Of a DNA stretch of 64,000 bases, positions 16,934 to 26,462 are shown in pieces. Below the pieces are notes generated by a model that saw only the letters and a list, made by a program, of their open reading frames with translations, was not told the origin of the DNA and ran no database searches. How positions within the stretch are numbered: the stretch's first letter is position 1; every line of letters begins with the position of its first letter. The position numbers and the translations under genes are program-made. The stretch is from JBGCFO01 sp045106955. GTDB lineage: Bacteria; Pseudomonadota; Alphaproteobacteria; Rickettsiales; Rickettsiaceae. The stretch is from contig JBGCFO010000018.1 of assembly GCA_045106955.1 (NCBI GenBank), positions 1 to 64,000 of the forward strand, read 5' to 3'.

Positions 16934-19900
16934 TTAGAACCATACTTTAGCAGTTAAAGCTCCGCCATATGCCATAAGTTTTTTGTCAAGACGTGTAGCA
17001 TGAGCAGTCAAACCTACTCTAAACTGACTATACAGATCTGCATCACATCCGATTGTTCCTGAATATACAAACTTCTTAGGTGAGTACTTATTCAAGCCGG
17101 TAACTGGTGTATTACCACTAATCAATGTAAGCTTAGTATTAGCTGGTTTAGCATTAGGTGTCAATTGACCATTTATACCAACATGAGGTCTTAAGATTAC
17201 ATCTTCATTTATATCGAAACGAGATTTAAGGCTTAAGCCAGCAATTCCATAAAAGTAGTTCTTATCAGAAGCTTTAGCTCTAAATTCTGTTGCTGTACCT
17301 TTATTTTGTATAAAGTTATAACTTCCAACATTGACCCATTTAGCGCCTAAGAAACCAGTAAGAGATAATATATCTTCGTAAAGATCAAAGCTCTTATCAA
17401 CAGTCATAGCAACATTAATTATAGGTATATTTGCACTATGATGTGTCTGTAAATAAGATCCATCATCTTTTATACCAGTGGATTGAACCTTCATCTTATC
17501 GTTGCTATACGCACCATAAGCATTTAAACCCCAACTGCTACAGAAAGTATATCTACTATATAAACCTGCTGAGAACACTTCATCTTTACGCTTGTCTGAA
17601 GGTCTTGATTGGAATTTATACTTATTATGAGCATAACCAGCGAATAAACCTAACAACATGCTATCATTGATATTGATATCATAACCAGCAGCAAATCCAT
17701 ATTGATTTAATTTATAGTCACTTCTACCAGCGATACGCTTAGAACGAGCATGGTCATATGATGTGCTAACCCATATACCATTTCTAGTATCATATTCGCC
17801 TTCACCAGCACTAACACCATAAGCTTCCGCTACTGCTGTTGTTGCTGCTGGAGATTGAGCTATAACATTTACTCTATTTTCTACAGCTGTCATACCAAAG
17901 CTACTTAAAGAAACATTGGAAGGATCCATAGAATTTTGAGCAGTTGTCCACTGTTCGCCTAGTCTTTCTAGCGCTGCGCCAAATTCATCTTCTACCTGTT
18001 TATCACTTTTCCCAGAAGTTTTTAATGTTTGTTCTAAATTATTAAAAGCAGTTTGTAGTGATTGACTAGCAGAGATAGTTTCGTGCATAACTGATTTATA
18101 TTCAGCTTGAATGTCACCATCTCTAACAAGAGCATCAATTGCATCGTTCACATTTTGTTCCATTGCAACTACGACATGATTATCTTTGATTTCAGCACCT
18201 GCTTTAATGAAACTCTTTTCTCCGATATTAGACACAACAGCAGTTGCATCATCAGCAAATGTCACAGTTGATCCTTCATCTTTATTGAAGAAAGTGTATG
18301 TTGCTTCATTGTTAAAGATATCAAGAGTGTTAGGTTGAATTTGTAAGTCTATTTTACCAGAAATCTTGGCCTTTGTATCATTACCACCATCAACTGTAAC
18401 AAATTTCATGTCACCATGACGTTCAACATCTCCAGGCTGAACGGTTGCTATTAAAGTTGGATTAACTAACTTTAAATCTTTACCAGACATGCTCAAAGTA
18501 TACCCGTCAACCTTATAAGTAGAATCAGTAGATGAATATGAAGTTAATGCATCAAAAGATCGATCGGCTGACAATGCAAATGTATTTTTAGTATATTTAG
18601 CGGTATCAGTATATACATCAGCGCCTAAAGCAACAGCTGATCCATCATCAAGTTTGAATTCTTTGATACGCTTAACATTATCGCCTTCTTTACCAACAAC
18701 TTTCTTTAATGCAACCTCCTCACCAGCTAAATGGAATGTACCATTTCCAGCATTTGTAGGTTTAACTGTTAAGTCAAAGTCGCCACGACCAATCACTGTA
18801 GATCCATTACTTAATTCTAAGCTACTATTATCTCCACCTTGTGCTACCCCTGCAATATCCAAAATCATGTTATTTCCTACCAAGGTATTATCGGAGTATA
18901 AATCTTTAACTTTTACGTTTTTATTAACAAAAACACTTAAAAATGCTTGATCTTTGTCACCAATATTGCCAAATTTGTCAGATTCAACATTAAGACTTAA
19001 TACAGAATTATTGCCTTTGGTTTTCAAACCAGCGAAAATATTTGCTGATTCAACAGTAAGTGTCTTATCTTGTTTTATATATACAGCGCCAAATCTATGT
19101 TCAGCAGAACCGACAACAGACTTGTTATCTAAAGTTTGATCGGTATTTGGTAATACGATAGATTGGCTTTCATCCGTAGATTCTGTGCTTACATTTAATC
19201 CTGCTCCTATATTTTGAGCAACAGCGGCCGTATCAGTTAATCCTGATAAATCTAGTGCAGCTGATTTATCCGCATCTTTGCTAAAGATAATTTTATTAGC
19301 AAGTTTTCCATTATAAGCTTTTACAGCGTCTAATGTAATATTTGCACCATCTACATAGAATTCATCTAATGAATGATTATTCGAGAATGCAGACGCTTGA
19401 ATTGTGATTGCTTTTTCATTTTTAAAACTCAAAACAGATTCATTATCATTCAATGTAATTTTAGAGCCCTTGATATTACCATCTAATGATAGACTGGACT
19501 TCAAACCAAGCACTAAATCAACTGCACCTGTGTCAAGCATCCCAACATCACCTCCTAGTCTTGCAAAGGCATTATTTGATATGGAAATCTTAGCAGTACT
19601 ACCAACAGCATCAGATGTGACATTTGTTGCAATAACTCCCTGTTCATGAGCAAGAGTAAATGTTTTACCATTGTCAATAATCAAACTACCAAAACGCTCA
19701 ATATTACCATCATTGTCAGTGCTATATAATTGTCCTTTGCCTCCTAAAGCTTGATCTGAAATGATTCGAATGTTACCTTTACCAGCTGTTTTGAGTTTAA
19801 GAGAGTCAATAGAAATACCTTTCGTAAATTCTAATGTTGTGTCACCTAACTCAGCTGCATGTAAATATGCATCATTGTTAAAGATATTTGTTTTTGCTCC

Positions 19901-21895
19901 TTCATGATTGGCATTAAATGTACGAAGGTTTACAGAAGCATCCTTTGCTGCAAATTCATTGTCAAATGTTATTGTCTTATCAGTGCCAACATATGATGTA
20001 TCAACCCAAGAGTTATTTGCTATGTCTGCACTATTAAATTTAATAGCATTTGTAACTGTAATATCTTGATCAAGTGCGGCAGCTGTTGCGCCATCTACAA
20101 CTTTTGCAAAACGCAAAGTACCAGATTTATTGAAACTTGTATCAGCTTGTAAATCAAAAGTACCGTTAGAAGGGTTTACATTTAACTCAGCACCATCTTC
20201 TTCAAATGATAAAGTTATAGCAGCAGTATGATTATTTAATATACCACTTAACCAGTTAGGTTTAGCATCATCTCCGCCTTTTTTCACTTGTATGTTTGAA
20301 ACCTTAGCGGCACCTAGTTTAGTATCTGCAAAAAGACCAGAACCATTTGTTAGCACTATTGTAGCAGAATTACCATTACCAATATCTAATGTTTGAGCAT
20401 AGATTCTAGTATTATCTAATGTATAAGTATGCGCCGCAGCATTGACAAATTTAAACTCATTTAGAGCTTTGTCTTGAGCGCCAACGGTTAAACCATAAAT
20501 TGTTTTTTTATCGTCAAGATTTAAAGTGATTTTCCCTTCACTATCTTTTGTTGTGGTGATTTTATTTAGATATATATCGTTTTGAGTAGTAACATCAAAT
20601 ACATCATTAGTTGTTAATGAAATTGTACCTAATCTTGCAACCGTTTTACCATCAGATTGCAAACCAAGATTCCCTATAAATTTATGAACTTTTGTTGTAT
20701 CTACAGCTAACTCACCACTAGCATCAGCGCTATCACCAACCTCACCTTGCAATGCAGCTGTAATTTTTATTGCATTAGTTTGATCTAAGCTTAATTTTGA
20801 ACCATTTTCAATGATTAAATCTTTAGCCTGAACATTCATAGCTGCATTTGAATTTTTCAATTCTACTCCCGCAAAATCAGTTAAATGAATCTTTTTAAGA
20901 GCCACAGCTTCTCCAATATTACCATCAAACACTAAAAGATTATTTGGAAGTTTAGTTCCATCGCCTTTAAAGATTGCAGAACCTTCATTGGCATTAGTTG
21001 TTGATATACCGCCAGTACCAACAGCACCCTTGAATGTAAAGCTTTGGATATCAGTGCTAATTGTCACAAATGAATCATTTGTTAAATTAATTCCTTGATT
21101 AGCAGCTGCGCCATTAATCAAGACATCTTTACCGCCTTGAGTTTTAACAAATTCTAAGCTAGCAGCGCCAGCTACGCCAACTGCGATGTCCGCAAAGCCA
21201 TTAACATGAACATTATCACTAAGAGTTAGTGAGCCACTATCGATATTGACTGTAAGAGCATTAGCAGCAGAATTGATGAAAGCATTTCTTAAATCAACAA
21301 CTCCTTTAACCTGAAGAGCGTCTCCAGCGTTAGCTGTTGTAATTTGTAGGACATTTTCAAATCCTCCAGCTTCTACAGAAGCAGCATCATGCTGAGGAGT
21401 GGCAGGAATATTTATAGCTGCTCCTCCTAATGTTAATTTGCTACCAGCAGCGGCAAATGTGAATTCTACTCCTTTACCATCTTGTTTAGCACCGTCGAGT
21501 TTAATACCAACTATCGTAGTACCATTTGATATTTGAGCATCAAATGTTAATGCAGCATTTTGCAAGATACCATATTCTTGATTAGCAACATTAAAATCAA
21601 TCTGCTTATCAGTAGCATTATAAACGATAGATCTACCATCAATCTGCGCTACTACTGAACCCCCAGCACCGCCTACTTGATAATAGTCCATATTAGTACC
21701 AGTATTCATATCCCCAGTACCAACATTATTATTTTGCACAACTACATTAGCAACAGAAGCAGCAGCAGCAGCAGTGCCACTAAAACCTAGCGCAAGAGCA
21801 ACTGCAGATGCTGTAGTTAATATATTGCGCTTATTAAAAATTTTATTCTCTTTATTTAGTGCTTTAAATTTTGACCCCATAAATTTTTTCTCCAT
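16934..21895 (-). CDS. autotransporter surface protein (OmpB/Sca-like), 1653 aa
   Basis: This is the largest gene in the window and a type Va autotransporter. An extended basic leader (about residues 1-25) precedes a signal peptide core ILTTASAVALALGFSGTAAAA (about residues 26-46). The passenger (about residues 47-1370) is a low-Cys, Asn/Asp/Ala/Gly/Thr-rich beta-helix built from diverged repeats; recurring units look like RFGSLIIDNGKTFTLAHEQG and RFGAVYIKQDKTLTVESAN, the style of Rickettsia OmpB/Sca passengers. The C-terminal 275 residues form the translocating beta-barrel (starting near GIWVSTSYDHARSKR) and end in VWF, the expected aromatic terminus. The start Met gives the long leader; a second Met six residues in is possible. 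Codons are richer in Gly/Ala than in the neighbours, so local GC is higher. Probable role: adhesion or surface layer. Orthology to a named Sca protein is not claimed. Confidence 0.9.
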   Translation of the reverse strand: MEKKFMGSKFKALNKENKIFNKRNILTTASAVALALGFSGTAAAAASVANVVVQNNNVGTGDMNTGTNMDYYQVGGAGGSVVAQIDGRSIVYNATDKQIDFNVANQEYGILQNAALTFDAQISNGTTIVGIKLDGAKQDGKGVEFTFAAAGSKLTLGGAAINIPATPQHDAASVEAGGFENVLQITTANAGDALQVKGVVDLRNAFINSAANALTVNIDSGSLTLSDNVHVNGFADIAVGVAGAASLEFVKTQGGKDVLINGAAANQGINLTNDSFVTISTDIQSFTFKGAVGTGGISTTNANEGSAIFKGDGTKLPNNLLVFDGNIGEAVALKKIHLTDFAGVELKNSNAAMNVQAKDLIIENGSKLSLDQTNAIKITAALQGEVGDSADASGELAVDTTKVHKFIGNLGLQSDGKTVARLGTISLTTNDVFDVTTQNDIYLNKITTTKDSEGKITLNLDDKKTIYGLTVGAQDKALNEFKFVNAAAHTYTLDNTRIYAQTLDIGNGNSATIVLTNGSGLFADTKLGAAKVSNIQVKKGGDDAKPNWLSGILNNHTAAITLSFEEDGAELNVNPSNGTFDLQADTSFNKSGTLRFAKVVDGATAAALDQDITVTNAIKFNSADIANNSWVDTSYVGTDKTITFDNEFAAKDASVNLRTFNANHEGAKTNIFNNDAYLHAAELGDTTLEFTKGISIDSLKLKTAGKGNIRIISDQALGGKGQLYSTDNDGNIERFGSLIIDNGKTFTLAHEQGVIATNVTSDAVGSTAKISISNNAFARLGGDVGMLDTGAVDLVLGLKSSLSLDGNIKGSKITLNDNESVLSFKNEKAITIQASAFSNNHSLDEFYVDGANITLDAVKAYNGKLANKIIFSKDADKSAALDLSGLTDTAAVAQNIGAGLNVSTESTDESQSIVLPNTDQTLDNKSVVGSAEHRFGAVYIKQDKTLTVESANIFAGLKTKGNNSVLSLNVESDKFGNIGDKDQAFLSVFVNKNVKVKDLYSDNTLVGNNMILDIAGVAQGGDNSSLELSNGSTVIGRGDFDLTVKPTNAGNGTFHLAGEEVALKKVVGKEGDNVKRIKEFKLDDGSAVALGADVYTDTAKYTKNTFALSADRSFDALTSYSSTDSTYKVDGYTLSMSGKDLKLVNPTLIATVQPGDVERHGDMKFVTVDGGNDTKAKISGKIDLQIQPNTLDIFNNEATYTFFNKDEGSTVTFADDATAVVSNIGEKSFIKAGAEIKDNHVVVAMEQNVNDAIDALVRDGDIQAEYKSVMHETISASQSLQTAFNNLEQTLKTSGKSDKQVEDEFGAALERLGEQWTTAQNSMDPSNVSLSSFGMTAVENRVNVIAQSPAATTAVAEAYGVSAGEGEYDTRNGIWVSTSYDHARSKRIAGRSDYKLNQYGFAAGYDININDSMLLGLFAGYAHNKYKFQSRPSDKRKDEVFSAGLYSRYTFCSSWGLNAYGAYSNDKMKVQSTGIKDDGSYLQTHHSANIPIINVAMTVDKSFDLYEDILSLTGFLGAKWVNVGSYNFIQNKGTATEFRAKASDKNYFYGIAGLSLKSRFDINEDVILRPHVGINGQLTPNAKPANTKLTLISGNTPVTGLNKYSPKKFVYSGTIGCDADLYSQFRVGLTAHATRLDKKLMAYGGALTAKVWF

Positions 21896-22093
21896 AAGTT
21901 AAATTAGGTTAAATTAAAATCGCTAATCCAAATTGTTCGCATTTAAGATAGGCATTTAAATAAATAAATCAAAAAACAAAATCGTTAGACAACAAATTTA
22001 TTTCAATGAACATTGTTGAGATTAAAGATTTACACTCATCAATCAAAAACAACACCATACTCAATTGCTTACATCAGTAACCAACGTATACGT

Positions 22094-22123
22094 ATTATAA
22101 TATTATGCAAGCAGAAATCTCAA
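22094..22123 (-). promoter_or_regulatory. candidate sigma-70 promoter for the autotransporter gene
   Basis: Reading the minus strand, TTGAGA (22118-22123) and TATAAT (22094-22099) are separated by 18 bp. Both fit the housekeeping consensus (five of six and six of six). Transcription would start near 22087, leaving a leader of about 190 nt before the start codon at 21895. The whole 360-bp gap between the autotransporter start and the tmk stop holds no other gene that I can see; the remainder is AT-rich. Confidence 0.55.
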
Positions 22124-22255
22124 GTAGAATTTTCAACAAAATGCAAGTTTAATGTATTTTTTCTGCAAAAATGACATAAAATAACATAAATGATGCAAAT
22201 TTGCCACAAATCCTTTCAAGTGATAATTTAGGTTATAAATGCAGCTAATAATCTA

Positions 22256-22888
22256 CTAACTGACTGCGCTTAGCTCTAAATGCTTGATAATTTCTATGTG
22301 GATTTCCTTGATATTTTTGTAATTTGTATCAATATTTTTTATTCTATAGGGGAAGCGTTTCTCAATTAAATGAAAAGCTTCTTGTATTTTTGCATAAAAC
22401 TTAGCGTCTTTGAGATCAAAGCGATTAATTTCATGACGTTGACTAAGTCGCTTTAATGCGGCCTCAGGAGCAAGGTTAAGGAAAAATGTAATATCTGGCA
22501 TAATATCTCCAATGAGATTCTTGTGCATGTCATATGTGGCTTTAATGCCAATATTGTTGTGATATCCTTGATAACAAGCTGTGGAATCTACAAATCTGTC
22601 GCAAATTACTGTGATTCCCTCATTTAAAGCTGGTAGTATAGTCTTTTGCACATGCTCATTTCGTGCAGCCATCACAAGCATTAACTCTGTCATTGGCAAT
22701 AGATCATTATGTGATAAAATTAACTCACGTATATCTTCTGCAGTATTAACTCCACCTATCTCCCGTGTTAAAATTACCGGGATATTACTTGCTTTGAAAT
22801 ATTCATATAGTAATTTGCTTTGTGTAGATTTGCCACTACTCTCACCACCTTCAAATGTGATAAATTTTGCATATTTAATGTTCTTCAT
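22256..22888 (-). CDS. tmk: thymidylate kinase
   Basis: A 210-residue nucleoside monophosphate kinase that converts dTMP to dTDP. The P-loop is GGESSGKST (residues 14-22), preceded by FITFEG. The DR motif is ICDRFVDSTACYQG, and the lid region carries RLSQRHEINRFDL. Length is typical. The start overlaps the 3' end of the upstream zapE gene by 14 bp, so they are probably co-translated as the end of a minus-strand unit that runs from ilvE. Confidence 0.93.
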   Translation of the reverse strand: MKNIKYAKFITFEGGESSGKSTQSKLLYEYFKASNIPVILTREIGGVNTAEDIRELILSHNDLLPMTELMLVMAARNEHVQKTILPALNEGITVICDRFVDSTACYQGYHNNIGIKATYDMHKNLIGDIMPDITFFLNLAPEAALKRLSQRHEINRFDLKDAKFYAKIQEAFHLIEKRFPYRIKNIDTNYKNIKEIHIEIIKHLELSAVS

Positions 22889-23927
22889 CTACTATACTAA
22901 TATAATTTTCGCTATTCATTTCATTTAATCTAGATATAGTTCTTTTAAACTCCTTAGCTCTAAAATCTCCATCATATATTTTATCCAAATCATCTACAAG
23001 AGAGATAAATAGCAATATTTTATAGAAATATGCATTATCAATAAAATTAATGAACTTAATGAGTATGTTCCGATCTTCGATGTAATTCACATCTTCTAGA
23101 ATGATTGTTTTAAAATAACGGCAAATATGCACATAATCTACATAACCTAAATCCTGCATAAATAACTCGTTGAAATTTGTCGCTAATATTTTATTATATG
23201 TTCTTTTGAAATGAACTTTGCGACCAAACACTGAGAGAGAATTGCTATATAGATTGTTATGAGTCAATAAAGTGATAACATGATCCATGCGCGCTTTATT
23301 ATCTGCATCTGTGCCACGTACAATCCTATCGCGAATATCATTGCCAGATAATCTGTAATCTATATTAGAATTTAACTTGAGAACTTCAAAATGTTTGTAC
23401 AATAAATCTATAAATGGCAAAAAAGATTCTCGTTGTAATCCATCGCTGTATAAATGCTTAGGTTCTAGGTTACTTGTGATAAATATAAAGACTTTTAACT
23501 GTATCAAGTTAGTTATAAATTCATTTATAATCATTGCGTCTGTAATATCATGAATTTCAAACTCATCCAAACAAATCAGCTTAGATTGCCTTGCATAGTC
23601 CTTTGCTAGTGTAGATATTAGTTTATTGCGAATATTGCTTCTTAAATTATGCATCTGATTGTGAATCTTTTGCATAAAATCTTGATAATGCAGTATTTGC
23701 TTGGATTTAGCAAATTTAGCGTAAAATGCTCTCATGATCATGGTTTTACCGCTTCCTATTGAGCCATATAAATAAATACCAGATGGATAGGTTTTTCTTG
23801 CAAATACTTTATTAAATATGCTTGTAGGTTTAGCGAGAAGATCGATGATATCCTCTAGTTGCGATAAAATCTTGGATTGAGATTCGCTAAGAAGTATAGT
23901 TTGATCAATGAATTGAAAAATACTCAC
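22875..23927 (-). CDS. zapE: AFG1/ZapE-family AAA ATPase
   Basis: A 350-residue cytoplasmic ATPase. Walker A is GSIGSGKTM in the segment IYLYGSIGSGKTMIMRAFY (about residues 50-68), and Walker B is LICLDEFEIHDI. Then come the sensor FIFITSNLEPKHLY and the arginine-bearing GLQRESFLPFIDLL, both family signatures. The bacterial relative ZapE associates with the division ring; the mitochondrial relative AFG1/LACE1 assists quality control of respiratory complexes. The gene is standard in alphaproteobacteria. It lies 18 bp from the hemY-like gene upstream and overlaps tmk downstream. Confidence 0.9.
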   Translation of the reverse strand: MSIFQFIDQTILLSESQSKILSQLEDIIDLLAKPTSIFNKVFARKTYPSGIYLYGSIGSGKTMIMRAFYAKFAKSKQILHYQDFMQKIHNQMHNLRSNIRNKLISTLAKDYARQSKLICLDEFEIHDITDAMIINEFITNLIQLKVFIFITSNLEPKHLYSDGLQRESFLPFIDLLYKHFEVLKLNSNIDYRLSGNDIRDRIVRGTDADNKARMDHVITLLTHNNLYSNSLSVFGRKVHFKRTYNKILATNFNELFMQDLGYVDYVHICRYFKTIILEDVNYIEDRNILIKFINFIDNAYFYKILLFISLVDDLDKIYDGDFRAKEFKRTISRLNEMNSENYISIVDEEH

Positions 23928-23945
23928 TTTGATTAAAATTAAAAG

Positions 23946-24995
23946 TTAATCAATATCATTCGAATCATTATTCTTTGATTTATAAGCCTGATCTTGTAAG
24001 TACATCTTGATTGCTAAAGACAATTCTTCATCTAGAGTCTTATCTGCTAGCTTTTCTAAATGCGCATAAATCTCAACATATTGCAGCTTGCAATGTTCTA
24101 TGAATATTTTTGCTATGCCTAATGAAGGGTTTTTCCTAAAAGCATTTTCTATAAGTTTTAAATCAATTGATTTATTGAGAGATGACTGCACCTGAGTATA
24201 TATACGTATAGTTTCTAAATTCCCAGAATCAATATCAAGAGCAAGTTTGTTCAGATTTGCAGCTTCTTTTTTCTCTCCCTTTTGCGCTGCAATATTAGTA
24301 AATCGATTATAGTAGAGAATCATAGTGCTGTTAAATGCATAGAATTTCTTTAGATTAGTTCGTTGCAACTTGGATACTAAAAACGCAAATTTAACCCAGA
24401 TATTGAGCTCTCCATATGCGCAAATTAAAATTTTCATTATCTCTATATCTGATTCGCAAGCATTGAAGGCTTTAGCGCCATACTCTTCTGATAAATTGTA
24501 ATTACCTTGTTCGTGATATATTTTTGCCAATTGTTTGCATGCAAAGTAACTGTAGTCCTTTGAACTAACAAGTGGGACTAGATATCTAATACTCTCTTGA
24601 ACTTCGCTAGCAGTCCCGGATAATACGATATTGTAAGCATCTTGATATTTGAGAATTTTCTTATCAAATTTACTAATATAGTTTCTAGCTAGATATCTAT
24701 TATTAACAAGTAGAAGAGATAATGATTTGAGTAATATTGTGGTATTGTAGTTAGCATGCTTAGATTTTAAGGAAAATCCAATCTTAAATGGAACATTTAT
24801 TATGCTGTAAAATATTCTCCAAATTATAGCAACACAAAGTCCGATAAAGACAATAAAGAGAGATATAATGAATACTGTTGAACTGATTATTAAGTCATAG
24901 CAGCTGATTGTAATAGGTGAATCATATTGCATTAATATGCCTATACCAAAGGAGACTGATAGTATTACAACAAATATAGATAAAATACGTAGCAT
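23946..24995 (-). CDS. hemY: HemY-like inner-membrane TPR protein
   Basis: A 349-residue protein with two N-terminal transmembrane helices (about residues 4-24 and 35-60), then a mostly helical cytoplasmic or periplasmic domain with TPR-like units (QLAKIYHEQGNYNLSEEYG and similar). This is the arrangement of proteobacterial HemY, encoded with hemD in the hemD-hemX-hemY order. It is distinct from the Bacillus protoporphyrinogen oxidase also called HemY. The biochemical role is unclear in the family. Position after hemD and the intervening membrane protein supports the call. Confidence 0.75.
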   Translation of the reverse strand: MLRILSIFVVILSVSFGIGILMQYDSPITISCYDLIISSTVFIISLFIVFIGLCVAIIWRIFYSIINVPFKIGFSLKSKHANYNTTILLKSLSLLLVNNRYLARNYISKFDKKILKYQDAYNIVLSGTASEVQESIRYLVPLVSSKDYSYFACKQLAKIYHEQGNYNLSEEYGAKAFNACESDIEIMKILICAYGELNIWVKFAFLVSKLQRTNLKKFYAFNSTMILYYNRFTNIAAQKGEKKEAANLNKLALDIDSGNLETIRIYTQVQSSLNKSIDLKLIENAFRKNPSLGIAKIFIEHCKLQYVEIYAHLEKLADKTLDEELSLAIKMYLQDQAYKSKNNDSNDID

Positions 24996-25003
24996 AATAA
25001 TGG

Positions 25004-25735
25004 TTATCGTAAAAATTGTGTCTGTAGCTCTTTAGAGTATAAAAAATCACTTAAAATATGCAAATTACTGACAATCTTTTTTTTAAGATTGTTTTTTTCT
25101 AATTGCGCCTCACTTATTCGTTCAATCTTAATAAACGATGCAATTAGTTTGTAATTAGCTGGAAAAATGACATGATTTTTTGTGACGCGATAACCTGAGT
25201 ATAAATGCAGATCTTGAATAAGATCGATTACATCTGGCGGTAATTTAATTTTACGTAGCGCTGGTAAATATTCATTATAAGGCTTATCTTGCAAGAAATT
25301 ATTAATGACATTGTAAGCACTGAATAAGTATTGACGATAGGCTGTAGTGGCTTTCTGATATTTATATTCATACTCATCATTATCAACGCATTGCTGATTT
25401 ATTTTTTTGGAATCTTGAGCATCTACTAAATCTATATGATTTGCATTATTTCTATAAGGATCAAAATCCTTTGGTATTGAGCTTATACTATCAGCATTAA
25501 TATATCCAAAACTCTCATCGGCAGATGATGTGTTTTGCTCAACCAATTGATGGTTTACATCACGATTTAAGCCATTATCTCGTGATTGATTATGTGAAAT
25601 CGCTTGACTATGAACTACATCACGCATACTGCTTGAATTATAAAATATCATGAAAAAGGCTAGTATAATGAATGTTAGCAACAAGCATAGCGCTAACAAA
25701 TTATATAGTTTTTTTTTAAAATAATTTTTCTGCAT
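25004..25735 (-). CDS. single-pass membrane protein at the HemX/COG4223 (Mic60-like) position
   Basis: A 243-residue protein with one N-terminal hydrophobic helix (about residues 9-31, LYNLLALCLLLTFIILAFFM). A polar low-complexity linker rich in Asn, Asp and Ser runs to about residue 115. A C-terminal helical domain of about 120 residues contains KKIVSNLHILSDFLYSKELQ. In alphaproteobacteria the gene between hemD and hemY usually encodes a COG4223 mitofilin-like protein with a long coiled coil. Here the position and topology match, but the protein is short and lacks the long coiled coil. Homology is therefore an inference from synteny. It overlaps hemD by 20 bp and lies 8 bp from hemY. Confidence 0.6.
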   Translation of the reverse strand: MQKNYFKKKLYNLLALCLLLTFIILAFFMIFYNSSSMRDVVHSQAISHNQSRDNGLNRDVNHQLVEQNTSSADESFGYINADSISSIPKDFDPYRNNANHIDLVDAQDSKKINQQCVDNDEYEYKYQKATTAYRQYLFSAYNVINNFLQDKPYNEYLPALRKIKLPPDVIDLIQDLHLYSGYRVTKNHVIFPANYKLIASFIKIERISEAQLEKNNLKKKIVSNLHILSDFLYSKELQTQFLR

Positions 25736-26462
25736 GTCGTATTAACAATTTAATCATCTCAGTTGCGCTGGGTTCATGACTACAAATAACATCATCAAAC
25801 TCTCTCTTAGCTATATTAGCAACTTTTTCACTAATGGCAATTACTGATGTAGTTTTTAGTTGAGTTAAATTATAAATTTGAACAATGCGATTTAAAGATT
25901 TTGCTGTATTTTGAGAAAATAATAAGATGCAATTCATTCTTATATTGATCAGAAAATCATTCTGCTCAGCGCTTAACTCTTGAAGATATATTATTTTATA
26001 AATAATCTTTCTATGAATCATATTCGGTAATTCTTTGGTAATAATATCTCCAGAAAGATAGATAGAATTTCCATATAATTGCAAAGGAAGATGTTGCAAT
26101 AATGCATTAACGTTTTGCGCTATGTATCGTACATTAATAATGCTAACTGCGCTTAAGATATTTGCAGATTCTACGCCTACAACCCATACATCGATACTGT
26201 TAGTATAGTTATCACATAAATCCAATAGAGCTGATGATAAAATCTTAGCAGCATGCTTACTGGTAATAATCAAATTCTGATAATTAGCGATGATACTAAT
26301 ACAATCAAATTTTAAATCATTGTATGAGATTAATGGTAAGGAAAATGTATTGCAGTTAAAACGCCATCGTTTTAACTCTTCTATTAATGCTTGATTTTCA
26401 TTTGATGATCTTGTGAGCAAAATATTTTGCATATCAATCAACGCTTTCCGATCAAATTCCAA
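25716..26462 (-). CDS. hemD: uroporphyrinogen-III synthase
   Basis: A 248-residue protein whose sequence is weakly conserved, as is normal for this family. It closes hydroxymethylbilane to uroporphyrinogen III in heme synthesis. Supporting features are ILLTRSSNENQALIEELKRW at the N-terminus, NLIITSKHAAKILSSAL, a VWVVGVESANIL segment and a second-domain strand pattern ending KRE(F)DDVICSHEPSATEMIKLL, where the final segment resembles the conserved A-P-T-x-x-A/M-L block. The bi-lobed length is right and it is followed by the hemX-position gene and hemY. It overlaps ilvE by 25 bp. Other heme genes are not in the window. Confidence 0.8.
   Translation of the reverse strand: MEFDRKALIDMQNILLTRSSNENQALIEELKRWRFNCNTFSLPLISYNDLKFDCISIIANYQNLIITSKHAAKILSSALLDLCDNYTNSIDVWVVGVESANILSAVSIINVRYIAQNVNALLQHLPLQLYGNSIYLSGDIITKELPNMIHRKIIYKIIYLQELSAEQNDFLINIRMNCILLFSQNTAKSLNRIVQIYNLTQLKTTSVIAISEKVANIAKREFDDVICSHEPSATEMIKLLIRHAEKLF

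Noticed and set aside
18654..19649. Three plus-strand open frames antisense to the autotransporter
   Set aside because: They mirror the biased codon use of the passenger repeats; Pro/Ser/Thr-rich composition is typical of such shadows.
22581..22928. 115-codon plus-strand frame antisense to tmk
   Set aside because: Antisense to conserved coding sequence, no recognisable domain and no ribosome-binding site.
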